This document shows, piece after piece, positions 8,291 through 16,440 of a stretch of DNA of 64,000 nucleotides. The stretch is from Diaminobutyricibacter sp049994905 (lineage in GTDB: Bacteria > Actinomycetota > Actinomycetes > Actinomycetales > Microbacteriaceae): NCBI RefSeq assembly GCF_049994905.1, contig NZ_CP188258.1, forward strand, positions 2,976,001-3,040,000. The letters are read 5' to 3'. A program made the position numbers and the translations under genes. Each line of letters opens with the position of its first letter. The stretch's first letter is position 1. A model generated the notes under the pieces. The model did no database searches, had not been told where the DNA came from, and saw only the letters and a list, made by a program, of their open reading frames with translations.

Positions 8291-9871
8291 GTGCTGCACG
8301 AGACCCCCGCCGAACCCGACGACCCGACCGACCCAGCGAATCCGGCGAATACCGCGACCGCGCCGACTCCGCCGATTCCCGCGACCCCAGCGCAGCCGAT
8401 CGACCCGGTCGATCTCGCCACGACCCTCCGGGTCCTGGCCGCGATGCAGGATCTCGACGAGGACAGCGACGAATTCATCACCGTCCGTCGCGCAACCGCA
8501 CACATGTTCAAGGCGGTCAAGAAGGCTCGCCGCCGCGAACTCCGTGACGCCGTACAGGACGCCGACCGCGCGGTCGTGGCGGCAACGGCGACCGGCGCAC
8601 CCGACCGTATCGACGACGAGACCCGCGGTGTCCAGCTCGCGATTTCAACGAGCGCACCGACCGCCGGCACGCTCCTCAAATCCCGCGCCTGCTACATCTG
8701 CAAGAAGCACTACACGGTTGTGGATTCCTTCTACCACCAGCTCTGCCCTGAATGCGCGTCATTCAGTCATCTGAAGCGCAACGCCCGAACAGACCTCACG
8801 GGCAAACGCGCCCTGCTCACAGGCGGACGCGCGAAGATCGGCATGCACATCGCGCTCCGGCTGCTCCGCGACGGCGCCCACACGACGATCACCACCCGGT
8901 TCCCGCGCGATGCGGTCCGGCGGTTCTCCTCCCTGCCGGATGCACCGGAGTGGCTGCATCGCCTCCGTGTGGTCGGCATCGACCTTCGCGATCCGGCACA
9001 GGTGGTCGCACTCGCCGATTCGGTGGCATCGCAGGGCCCGCTGGACATCCTGATCAACAACGCCGCCCAGACGGTCCGCCGCTCCCCCGGTTCGTACTCG
9101 TTTCTTGCGGATGCGGAGACCCAGCCCCTCCCGGACGGCCCGCTCCCTGAGATGGAGACCTTCGGTCACACGAACGATCCGCACCCGCAGGCGCTCGAAG
9201 CATCCGTCGCCAGCCACCCCATCCTGTCGGTCGCGTCCCTCGCGGGCACGGTGGCCGCTTCGGCGGCACCGGTGCTGACAGCGGATGACCTGGCAGCGCT
9301 CGCGATGGCCCCCGGCTCGTCGTCGCTGGCGCGTCACGCCGACGGCAGCGCGATCGACGCAGGCGGACTCGTCCCCGACATCAACCACGTGAACAGCTGG
9401 ACCCAGAACGTGGAAGATGTCGATCCACTGGAGATGCTCGAGGTGCAGCTCTGCAACACGACGGCGCCGTTCCTGCTGATCAGCCGACTTCGCGCTTCGA
9501 TGGCGGCGACCGCATCCCACCGCTCCTATGTTGTGAACGTGTCGGCGATGGAGGGCGTCTTCGGCCGTCGTTACAAGGGCCCCGGCCACCCGCACACGAA
9601 CATGGCGAAGGCTGCCCTGAACATGCTCACCCGCACGAGCGCCCGTGAGATGTTCGAGACCGACGGCATCCTGATGACCAGCGTCGACACGGGATGGATT
9701 ACCGACGAGCGTCCCCATTTCACGAAGGTGCGCCTGGCTGAGGAAGGCTTCCACGCGCCCCTCGACCTGGTGGACGGCGCAGCGCGGGTCTACGATCCGA
9801 TCGTCCGTGGGGAGTCCGGCGAGGACATCCACGGCGTCTTCCTGAAGGACTACCGCGTCTCGGCATGGTGA
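8291..9871 (+). CDS. Zinc-ribbon-containing SDR-family protein
   Basis: 526 residues; GTG start with TAGACT ending six bases upstream. Residues 1-45 are a Pro/Thr/Ala-rich disordered leader. Residues 134-155 form a zinc ribbon (CYIC at 134-137, CPEC at 152-155). A Rossmann domain begins near 173 (LLTGGRAKIGMHIALRLL) with NNAAQT at 256-261. The classical SDR YxxxK is replaced by Thr436-xxx-Lys440 in HPHTNMAKAALN, with Ser418 in VNVSAME retained, so ordinary SDR chemistry is doubtful. About 110 extra residues sit between the NNA motif and the active site. Substrate and role unknown; possibly a nucleotide-binding sensor or scaffold. Confidence 0.85.
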   Translation: MLHETPAEPDDPTDPANPANTATAPTPPIPATPAQPIDPVDLATTLRVLAAMQDLDEDSDEFITVRRATAHMFKAVKKARRRELRDAVQDADRAVVAATATGAPDRIDDETRGVQLAISTSAPTAGTLLKSRACYICKKHYTVVDSFYHQLCPECASFSHLKRNARTDLTGKRALLTGGRAKIGMHIALRLLRDGAHTTITTRFPRDAVRRFSSLPDAPEWLHRLRVVGIDLRDPAQVVALADSVASQGPLDILINNAAQTVRRSPGSYSFLADAETQPLPDGPLPEMETFGHTNDPHPQALEASVASHPILSVASLAGTVAASAAPVLTADDLAALAMAPGSSSLARHADGSAIDAGGLVPDINHVNSWTQNVEDVDPLEMLEVQLCNTTAPFLLISRLRASMAATASHRSYVVNVSAMEGVFGRRYKGPGHPHTNMAKAALNMLTRTSAREMFETDGILMTSVDTGWITDERPHFTKVRLAEEGFHAPLDLVDGAARVYDPIVRGESGEDIHGVFLKDYRVSAW

Positions 9872-9930
9872 CCTCGCGGGAACGCTAATCTGATTGTGCG
9901 CAACCGCGCGCAACGCGAAGAAGGATGCAG

Positions 9931-11919
9931 ATGTCCACCACTCCCGCGGAATCCACACCGGTTCCCGGACAGGCGCACATTCCGCCTCCCCGACGCCAGC
10001 TGAGCCCGTTCCGTTACTGGCTGCTGAAGGGCATCGTCGACGAACGCGGCCAGCACCAGGGCCCGCACGGGCAGACTCCCGAGCGTACGCACTCGTGGTG
10101 GCAGGTCATGTGCCTGACGGGTGTCGACTACTTCTCGACCCTGGGCTACCAGCCGGCGATCGCGGCACTCGCGGCGGGGCTCATCGCGCCCTTCGCGACA
10201 CTCGTGCTGGTGGCGCTCACGCTGCTCGGCGCACTGCCCGTCTACCGCCGTGTGGCGCGCGAAAGCTTCAAGGGTTCCGGCTCGATCGCAATGCTCGAAC
10301 GCCTTCTCCCGTGGTGGGCAGGAAAGCTTTTCGTCCTGGTCCTCCTGGGATTCGCGGCGACGGACTTCATGATCACGATCACGCTGTCGGCCGCGGATGC
10401 GTCCGCGCACGCGATCGAGAATCCGTTCGCTCCGGCGTGGTTCCACGGCAACCAGGTCGGTATCACACTGTTCCTGCTGGCATTGCTGGGAGCTGTGTTC
10501 CTCAAGGGGTTCCGGGAGGCGATCGGGATCGCGGTGGTCCTCGTCGCGATCTACCTCGCGTTGAACGTCATCGTAGTCGGGGTGTCCATCGGCGAGGTCT
10601 TCACCCACCCGCTCGCGGTCACCGACTGGTGGACGGCACTCACCACCTCGCACGGCGATCCGCTGATCATCGTCGGCATCTCCCTGCTCGTGTTCCCCCG
10701 CCTCGCGCTCGGCCTGTCCGGCTTCGAGACCGGCGTCGCAGTGATGCCCCAGATCAAAGGCGCACCGAACGACGACCCCGAGTACCCGCGCGGGCGCATC
10801 CGCGGCGCAGGACGGCTTCTGAGCACGGCCGCGATCATCATGAGCGTCTTCCTCATCACCTCGAGTTTCACGACCACGCTGTTGATCCCCCAAAGTGCTT
10901 TCCAGCCGGGCGGCCCAGCGAACGGCCGTGCTCTCGCCTACCTCGCACACGAGTTCCTCGGCAACGGCTTCGGCACGGTGTACGACATCAGCACGATCCT
11001 GATCCTGTGGTTCGCGGGCGCCTCGGCGATGGCCGGCCTGCTCAACCTGGTGCCCCGGTATCTTCCGCGGTACGGCATGGCCCCGCAATGGTCCCGCGCC
11101 GTGCGACCCCTGGTGCTGGTCTTCACGACGATCGCGTTCATCATCACGCTCGTCTTCCAGGCGAACGTGGATGCACAGGGCGGCGCATACGCGACCGGCG
11201 TGCTGGTGCTCATCACCTCCGCATCCATCGCCGTGACCCTGTCCGCCAGGCGCAAGCGCCAGCGCAACCGCACCATCGCGTTCGCGATCATCTCCGTCGT
11301 CTTCATCTATACGACGATCGACAACATGATCGAGCGGCCAGACGGCCTGCGGATCGCGAGCCTGTTCATCCTGGGCATCCTGGTGATCTCGCTCGTCTCC
11401 CGTGTCGGCCGGTCCTTCCAGCTGCGTGCGACGAGTGTGACCCTCGACGTCGGCGCGCTCGACTTCGTGCTCGAGGACGCCGAAGAGGGCGAGATCCGGA
11501 TCATCTCGCATGAACCGGACGTGGACACCGACAAGGAATACGCGGAGAAGAACAAGGACGAACGCCGTTTCAGCCACATACCGCAACGGGCACGCACGAT
11601 CTTCCTCGAGGTCTACCCGTCCGATTCGTCCGACTTCGAAGAAGACCTCATCGTCGAGGGCGTGATCAAGCACGGCTACCGTGTGCTGCAGGTGCGCAGC
11701 GGCAACGTCCCCAACACGATCGCAGCGGTGCTGCTGGAGATCCGGGATGTGACCGGCGTCGTCCCGACGATCTACTTCGAGTGGACTGAAGGCAACCCGA
11801 TCTCGAACATGTTCCGCTTCCTCATCACCGGAGGAGGCGAGGTCGCACCGGTGACCCGCGAGGTGCTGCGCGAAGCGGAGAGGGACGTCAAGCGGCGTCC
11901 GGCCGTGCACGTCAGCTGA
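9931..11919 (+). CDS. APC-superfamily permease (amino-acid/K+ transporter-like)
   Basis: 662 residues if begun at the second ATG, which has AAGAAGG six bases upstream; the ATG at 9925 would sit one base from that site. Long cytoplasmic N-terminus, then about 12 hydrophobic helices starting at the GVDYFSTLGYQPAIAALAAG segment, which resembles APC and Kup-type carriers. A conserved GLSGFETGVAVMPQIKG loop follows. The last ~170 residues are a soluble alpha/beta domain of unknown role. Inner-membrane transport protein; substrate not readable. Confidence 0.82.
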   Translation: MSTTPAESTPVPGQAHIPPPRRQLSPFRYWLLKGIVDERGQHQGPHGQTPERTHSWWQVMCLTGVDYFSTLGYQPAIAALAAGLIAPFATLVLVALTLLGALPVYRRVARESFKGSGSIAMLERLLPWWAGKLFVLVLLGFAATDFMITITLSAADASAHAIENPFAPAWFHGNQVGITLFLLALLGAVFLKGFREAIGIAVVLVAIYLALNVIVVGVSIGEVFTHPLAVTDWWTALTTSHGDPLIIVGISLLVFPRLALGLSGFETGVAVMPQIKGAPNDDPEYPRGRIRGAGRLLSTAAIIMSVFLITSSFTTTLLIPQSAFQPGGPANGRALAYLAHEFLGNGFGTVYDISTILILWFAGASAMAGLLNLVPRYLPRYGMAPQWSRAVRPLVLVFTTIAFIITLVFQANVDAQGGAYATGVLVLITSASIAVTLSARRKRQRNRTIAFAIISVVFIYTTIDNMIERPDGLRIASLFILGILVISLVSRVGRSFQLRATSVTLDVGALDFVLEDAEEGEIRIISHEPDVDTDKEYAEKNKDERRFSHIPQRARTIFLEVYPSDSSDFEEDLIVEGVIKHGYRVLQVRSGNVPNTIAAVLLEIRDVTGVVPTIYFEWTEGNPISNMFRFLITGGGEVAPVTREVLREAERDVKRRPAVHVS

Positions 11920-11929
11920 CGGCCGGACG
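11896..11929 (+). terminator. Bidirectional terminator-like hairpin
   Basis: An 11-bp perfect stem (CGTCCGGCCGT with ACGGCCGGACG) around a 12-base loop spans the stop codon of the APC permease. The convergent DUF6855-like gene ends nine bases further on, so the hairpin can serve both genes. Confidence 0.6.
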
Positions 11930-11937
11930 GCGGAGGG

Positions 11938-12339
11938 TCAGATCGCCCGCACCGAGTTGTTGCGCGCGTCGTGCGTGAGTTCGACGTATCCGAGCCGCTC
12001 GAGCAGCGGCGGCAGGTACATTCCGAACCGACCGCGATAACCCTTGCGCAGGCCGTACCAGCCGCCGACGGGATTGCCCTCGTCGCGGCCCCAGGCTTCG
12101 ACCGTCCCCGCGCCTGCGGGCTTCTGTTCGTCCGCGGCGCCCAGCGGGACCCAGTCGCCCTGTGCGACCAGCCACGCCTGCAGATCGTCGATGGCGCTGA
12201 GGTGGTAGAGCAGCTTGGTCGAGCCGACCTGGCAGACGAGTGCGGGCGGGTCGGCGCTCTCGTCGCGGTACATGGTGTACTCGCTCGTTCCCGGCGCCGT
12301 CTTCAGCACCCACGGATCGTCCTTGGTTCCCTGCGCCAT
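11938..12339 (-). CDS. Conserved hypothetical protein (DUF6855-like)
   Basis: 133 residues; GGGGAG six bases before the ATG. Soluble, no membrane segment. Opens with GTKDDPWVLKTAPGTSEY and ends with an alpha/beta stretch RLGYVELTHDARNNSVRAI. I associate this pattern with DUF6855 proteins of Microbacteriaceae, but with moderate certainty. Function unknown. Same strand as the LysR-like gene upstream, 47 bases apart. Confidence 0.7.
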   Translation of the reverse strand: MAQGTKDDPWVLKTAPGTSEYTMYRDESADPPALVCQVGSTKLLYHLSAIDDLQAWLVAQGDWVPLGAADEQKPAGAGTVEAWGRDEGNPVGGWYGLRKGYRGRFGMYLPPLLERLGYVELTHDARNNSVRAI

Positions 12340-12386
12340 CTCGCGCTCCCCTGCTCAGCGGCCGGTCGGGTCCGACCAGCTCAAGG

Positions 12387-13124
12387 CTAACGCCGACCGC
12401 GCCTGCCCGCACCACGTCCGCCGTGCGACGACCCCTTCGAACCTTTCGTTGTCGAGCGTCGCGCACCTCCTGAACCGCCACGTGCCTTACCCGGGCCGGC
12501 TGCACCCGTTGCAGGCCGCGACTTGGCCGCGTTCTTCTCCCGTGCGTCTGCGGCCTCCGCGGCCGCGACATCGGGGTTGCGGGAGCTGTGAGCCGCGCGC
12601 CCGCGGACGATGCCGATGAACTCGTCCACCCACTGGTTCTCCGAATCCCGGGGCCAGGCGAGGGCGACCTCGGCCGGCGCGGCATCCTCGAGTCGCATGG
12701 CGACGACATCACGCCGGCGCAGGGCCTTGGCGACGGACTGCGGCACGACGCCGACCCCTGCGCCTTCCGCGATGCGCCGCATCAGCGTCTCGTCCCATTC
12801 ATCGTCGGCGGGAGGCGCGACGAACGTCTCATCGTCGAGGTCGGCCAGCAACAGCTTCTTCTCCAGCGTCAGCACGTGCTCGTGGTGCATGACGGCGACG
12901 ACGTTCTCGGCATAGAGCGGGATCACGTGCAAGCCGTCGACGTCGATGGGCAGGCGCACGAACGCGAGGTCGACTTCGCCGAGATCGAGGCGCACTCGCA
13001 GCTCATCCGGGCGCTCCCTGACCACGGAGAGCTCCACATCCGGATGCCGTTCCTCGAAGACACGGGTCCATTTTCCGACCGTCACGCCGAGCGGGAACGC
13101 GATGGTGAAAGTTCCCGGTGCCAT
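12387..13124 (-). CDS. LysR-type effector-binding domain without HTH, with basic C-terminal tail
   Basis: 245 residues. Residues 1-177 form a LysR substrate-binding domain: the start corresponds to the usual LTIAF-type first strand, and GEVDLAFVRLP and GVGVVPQS are recognisable. The N-terminal winged helix is missing. Residues 178-245 are a low-complexity Lys/Arg/Gly/Ser tail (for example KARGGSGGARRS, GRGAGRRGRR) that could bind nucleic acid. TACCCT ends six bases before the ATG. It faces the DUF5997 gene across only 32 bases. Regulatory function inferred, possibly sensing a small ligand. Confidence 0.85.
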   Translation of the reverse strand: MAPGTFTIAFPLGVTVGKWTRVFEERHPDVELSVVRERPDELRVRLDLGEVDLAFVRLPIDVDGLHVIPLYAENVVAVMHHEHVLTLEKKLLLADLDDETFVAPPADDEWDETLMRRIAEGAGVGVVPQSVAKALRRRDVVAMRLEDAAPAEVALAWPRDSENQWVDEFIGIVRGRAAHSSRNPDVAAAEAADAREKNAAKSRPATGAAGPGKARGGSGGARRSTTKGSKGSSHGGRGAGRRGRR

Positions 13125-13130
13125 GTGTCG

Positions 13131-13150
13131 AGGGTAGCGCGGGATACCCT
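13131..13150. promoter_or_regulatory. Symmetric back-to-back -10 elements of the LysR-like/DUF5997 pair
   Basis: AGGGTA, eight bases, TACCCT. Read outward on each strand this gives TACCCT followed by exactly six bases and an ATG, for both genes. It can act as two leaderless -10 boxes and, being an inverted repeat, also as an operator. Confidence 0.65.
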
Positions 13151-13156
13151 GAGTTC

Positions 13157-13564
13157 ATGAGCGCCGACAAGAAGCCGCAGACCATGAAGCCGGCGACGGC
13201 AGCGAAGAAGCTCGGGATCTACCTCCCGGCCGCTCCGGACGGCTTCGGCGACCATGACATCACCCGCGCCGAACTCAACGAACTGCTCGCCGAGCCGCCC
13301 GCCTGGCTGGCCGAATTGCGACGCGAGGGCCCCCACCCGCGTGATGTCGTCGCGAACAAGCTCGGCGTCTCCGTGTCCGGGCTGGCTCGCGGCGGTATCA
13401 CCGAAGCGCTGACGACCGCAGAGATCAAAGACCTCCTCGCCGCACCCCCGGAGTGGCTCGTGAAGGAGCGTGCGACGCACGCCGAGGTGCGCGCCGAGAA
13501 TGCTCGCGTCAAGGCGCGCAACGCAGAGCGGGCGGCACGGTCTGCCGCGAACGACGGACGCTGA
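13157..13564 (+). CDS. DUF5997 family protein
   Basis: 135 residues, ATG six bases after TACCCT. Soluble; contains two similar segments (ITRAELNELLAEPPAWLAELR and ITEALTTAEIKDLLAAPPEW), suggesting an internal repeat of a small helical unit, then a charged coiled-coil-like tail (RAENARVKARNAERAAR). This family is commonly placed beside an HTH-less LysR effector domain in actinobacteria, as here. The two may form a functional pair. Biochemical role unknown. Confidence 0.82.
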   Translation: MSADKKPQTMKPATAAKKLGIYLPAAPDGFGDHDITRAELNELLAEPPAWLAELRREGPHPRDVVANKLGVSVSGLARGGITEALTTAEIKDLLAAPPEWLVKERATHAEVRAENARVKARNAERAARSAANDGR

Positions 13565-13623
13565 CGTCGGCCGCGAACAACTGACGCTGCCACTACCGCT
13601 GACGCTGCCGCTGCCGCCGACCC

Positions 13624-14046
13624 TCAGATTCCGGTGGGGTCTGTCCCGCGCGTCTCCGTCGAACCGTTCGGGCGACGGGCGGCCTGCGCGATCACCTGGC
13701 CACCGCTGACCAGCGCCCTGCGCCAGGGTGCGACCCCGTCGATCTCGATCTGAAGCGAAAAGCTGAGCACGACCCGGATGAGCACGATCACGGCGAGTAC
13801 GACGGCGTCGGTCAGCGACGGCGGCGACGTGACCGTCTTGACCAGGTCTGCTGCGACCAGAAGTTCGAGCCCGAGCAGGATGACGCCCCCGATCGCCGCC
13901 CGCAGCGTGCGGAAGGCAGCGCCTCCGTCGCGCGAGCGCACCCATGCGCGCAGCGCGATCCCGATGGCGACGACGAATCCGACCACCATGGTCGCGACAC
14001 CGAGGAACTCGAATGCGATCGTCACCGTCTCGAAGAAGTCCTGCAC
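13624..14046 (-). CDS. DUF1622 family membrane protein
   Basis: 140 residues from a GTG (VQDFFETVTIAFEFLG). Three hydrophobic helices around residues 12-31, 50-68 and 79-98, with the typical DUF1622 stretches LGLELLVAADLVKTV and VVLSFSLQIEI. Small integral membrane protein of unknown function. The frame is open far upstream, but this GTG gives the family length and avoids running antisense through the lactate-oxidase-type gene. Only 114 bases separate it from the divergent neighbour. Confidence 0.8.
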   Translation of the reverse strand: MQDFFETVTIAFEFLGVATMVVGFVVAIGIALRAWVRSRDGGAAFRTLRAAIGGVILLGLELLVAADLVKTVTSPPSLTDAVVLAVIVLIRVVLSFSLQIEIDGVAPWRRALVSGGQVIAQAARRPNGSTETRGTDPTGI

Positions 14047-14160
14047 GCGCTCATGGTCCCACACGTCGGCGCTGGAGCTGAAAGTGCCGCACCGCTGCAT
14101 CGCGACGCGAGCGCCGGGGCGGCTGCGCTGCGCAGGTCGCCCCGGGTGCAGAATGAGCGC

Positions 14161-15567
14161 ATGGAACCCGTGAAGCGGCCTCCGACGAGTGTCGGTCGTG
14201 AAGCCCAGTCGGCCATCTATCGCGATGGTGTCTCCGGTCGCCGGCCCCGCATCCCTGTCGGGTGGACCGCTCTGGAGCGTGAGGCGAGGCGGCGCCTGTC
14301 GCGGCCAGCCTTCGCCTACATCGCGGGCTCTGCCGGCCTCGAGCGCACCGAGACGGCCAACACCGCGGCGTTCCGCGACCACCGGATCGTGCCGCGCGTG
14401 CTGCGCGACGTCGCCCACCGCGACCAGTCGATCGAGCTGTTCGGCGTGCGCAGGCCGACACCGTTCTTCCTGTCGCCGATCGGCGTGCTCGATCTCGCGC
14501 ATCCCACCGCAGATATTGCGGCTGCGCGAGCGGCCGCACAGGCGGGGGTGCCCGCGGTCCTGTCCAACCAGGCGTCGACCCCGATGGAGGACGTCGCACG
14601 GGCGATGGACGCCGGTCGCACCGCGAACGACACCGCCGCGCGCTGGTTCCAGTTGTACTGGAGCTCCTCGGACGAGCTCGTCGCGAGCTTCGTGACGCGT
14701 GCAGAACGCGCCGGCTGCGAAGCCATCGTCGTCACTCTCGACACGCACGTGCTGGGCTGGCGACCCCGCGACCTCGATCTCGGCTACCTGCCGTTCAGTC
14801 GCGGACGCGGGATCGCGCAGTACACCAGCGACCCGGTCTTCCAGCGGCTCGTGCAGGAACGTGTCGACGACGCACGTCGCGCTGCGGCGCAGAACGTGGA
14901 TGCGGCGGAGTCCGCCGGTGCCACGGATGCCGCACCGCCGCCCCGCACGCGCGTCACGCCCGCTACGATCGCCTCGCTCGCCAGCATCCTGCGCCACCAC
15001 CCGGGCAACCTGCTCGACAATCTCCGCTCACCTCTCCCCCGCGCGTCAGTGGAGACCTTCCTCGACGTTTTCGCGAATCCCGCGCTCACCTGGGAACGCA
15101 TCGCTTTCCTGCGCCAGCACACCACGCTGCCGATCGTGCTGAAGGGCGTTCTGCACTCCGACGACGCGACCCGCGCTGTCGAGTACGGAGTGGACGGCGT
15201 GATCGTCTCCAATCACGGCGGCAGGCAAATCGACGGCGAGATCGCGAGCCTCGACGCCCTGCCGGGTGTCGTCGAAGCCGTCGCCGGCCGCATCCCCGTG
15301 CTCTTCGACAGCGGGATCCGCAGCGGTGCGGATGCGGTGATCGCCCTCGCGCTCGGTGCCTCAGCCGTCGGCATCGGCCGGCCGTACGCCTACGCCCTCG
15401 CGATCGCCGGAGAGAACGGCGTCGGCGAACTGCTGCGCAACTTCTCGGCCGAGCTCGACATCACGATGGGTCTCGCAGGCGCGACGTCGATCGCCGGGCT
15501 GACGGCGGACATCCTCGACGATCAGCCGAAGGCCTCCCGGATGCGGATGAGCAGCGCACGTCCGTAG
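14161..15567 (+). CDS. FMN-dependent alpha-hydroxy-acid dehydrogenase (lactate 2-monooxygenase-like)
   Basis: 468 residues. TIM-barrel of the L-lactate/glycolate oxidase family: FAYIAGSAGLERTETAN, SPIGVLDLAHP, FQLYW, VVTLDTHVLGWRPRDLD, LKGVLHSDDA, VSNHGGRQIDG (catalytic His and Arg) and FDSGIRSGADAV are all in the expected order. A long loop of about 70 residues near 230-300 is characteristic of lactate monooxygenase-type members rather than short oxidases. Oxidises a 2-hydroxyacid, probably lactate, with flavin. Its 3' end overlaps the convergent hypothetical gene by 46 bases. Confidence 0.88.
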   Translation: MEPVKRPPTSVGREAQSAIYRDGVSGRRPRIPVGWTALEREARRRLSRPAFAYIAGSAGLERTETANTAAFRDHRIVPRVLRDVAHRDQSIELFGVRRPTPFFLSPIGVLDLAHPTADIAAARAAAQAGVPAVLSNQASTPMEDVARAMDAGRTANDTAARWFQLYWSSSDELVASFVTRAERAGCEAIVVTLDTHVLGWRPRDLDLGYLPFSRGRGIAQYTSDPVFQRLVQERVDDARRAAAQNVDAAESAGATDAAPPPRTRVTPATIASLASILRHHPGNLLDNLRSPLPRASVETFLDVFANPALTWERIAFLRQHTTLPIVLKGVLHSDDATRAVEYGVDGVIVSNHGGRQIDGEIASLDALPGVVEAVAGRIPVLFDSGIRSGADAVIALALGASAVGIGRPYAYALAIAGENGVGELLRNFSAELDITMGLAGATSIAGLTADILDDQPKASRMRMSSARP

Positions 15568-15938
15568 GCGGTCGCAGCGTCGGCATCCTCATACGCGGCG
15601 ATCCCGCCGTTCGCGCCCGGCTCGTCGACCTCCACCCTGAACCCGTCGCCGGTGCGCTGCAGCGAGCGGAAGGATGCACCGAGCAGTTCCCGCAGCTGGT
15701 CTTCCCTGGGCAGCCAGAGTGCATCCTCGAGGGCGAGCGAATCGAGGGCCCACTCAGTGGTCCCGTTGAAGCCGAGGATGGTGCCGGTGTCGAATTCGTG
15801 CGGTTCGATCGTCATCTCGCTGACGGTGAAGTGCTCGCCCTGCAGTTCGGGGCGGTCGATCGCGAAGGAGTCGCCGGAGAGCGGACGCCAGCGCAGGCCT
15901 GCATCCCTCAGCTCGCGGGCGAGGACGAGATCGATCAT
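15522..15938 (-). CDS. Conserved hypothetical protein
   Basis: 138 residues, ATG overlapping the stop of the DUF1761 gene (ATGA). Soluble and acidic, beginning LVLARELRDAGLRWRPLSGD and ending in a helical segment (AATAYGRALLIRIREAFG). No membrane segment or recognised motif. The last 46 bases overlap the 3' end of the lactate-oxidase-type gene on the other strand. Function unknown. Confidence 0.72.
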   Translation of the reverse strand: MIDLVLARELRDAGLRWRPLSGDSFAIDRPELQGEHFTVSEMTIEPHEFDTGTILGFNGTTEWALDSLALEDALWLPREDQLRELLGASFRSLQRTGDGFRVEVDEPGANGGIAAYEDADAATAYGRALLIRIREAFG

Positions 15939-16363
15939 GCGCCGGCCGGGGGCCACACCCCGATGATGATCGCCATGATGACGATGGTGACGAACTCGTG
16001 GGCGAGGTTGAGCACGGTCAGCCCGCTGGGTCTGCGGTCGAAGGCGTCGTGGGTGATCATGCGAGCGGCGGTGAAGCCCGCCCACAGGATGATGCCGGTC
16101 AGCACGGCGTTCCACAGGAAGCTGCCGCTGTAGAAGCGCCACGTGATGTCTGCAGCCCCGGCGAGGACCCAGGCAGTGATGAAGCTGACGACGACGGTGA
16201 TGATCAGGGGAAACGCCGCGCCGGTGCGCATCGACTCCTCATCGTGCCCGACCGCCTTCAGCCAGTAGGTGCCGAAGACGCGCCGCGAATACCAGATCGC
16301 CCCGACGATCATGCTCGACGCAGTGGCGAGAAGGACGGCCCAGTAGTTGATCGCAGGAACCAT
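15935..16363 (-). CDS. DUF1761 family membrane protein
   Basis: 142 residues. GGAG six bases before this ATG fixes the start, twelve bases inside another possible ATG. Four hydrophobic helices; the opening INYWAVLLATASSMIVGAIWYS is typical of DUF1761. Function unknown. Translationally coupled to the following hypothetical gene. Confidence 0.82.
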   Translation of the reverse strand: MVPAINYWAVLLATASSMIVGAIWYSRRVFGTYWLKAVGHDEESMRTGAAFPLIITVVVSFITAWVLAGAADITWRFYSGSFLWNAVLTGIILWAGFTAARMITHDAFDRRPSGLTVLNLAHEFVTIVIMAIIIGVWPPAGA

Positions 16364-16440
16364 GTCACACTCCATCTTCAGGTCGCCGTCCCGGCAGCGT
16401 GCCCGCCCGAGCGGTTTTTCGGAGTCTATTACGACCCGCG

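Noticed and set aside
9850..11910. 686-codon open frame opposite the APC permease
   Set aside because: High-GC antisense shadow with no recognisable domain; the permease reads cleanly on the plus strand.
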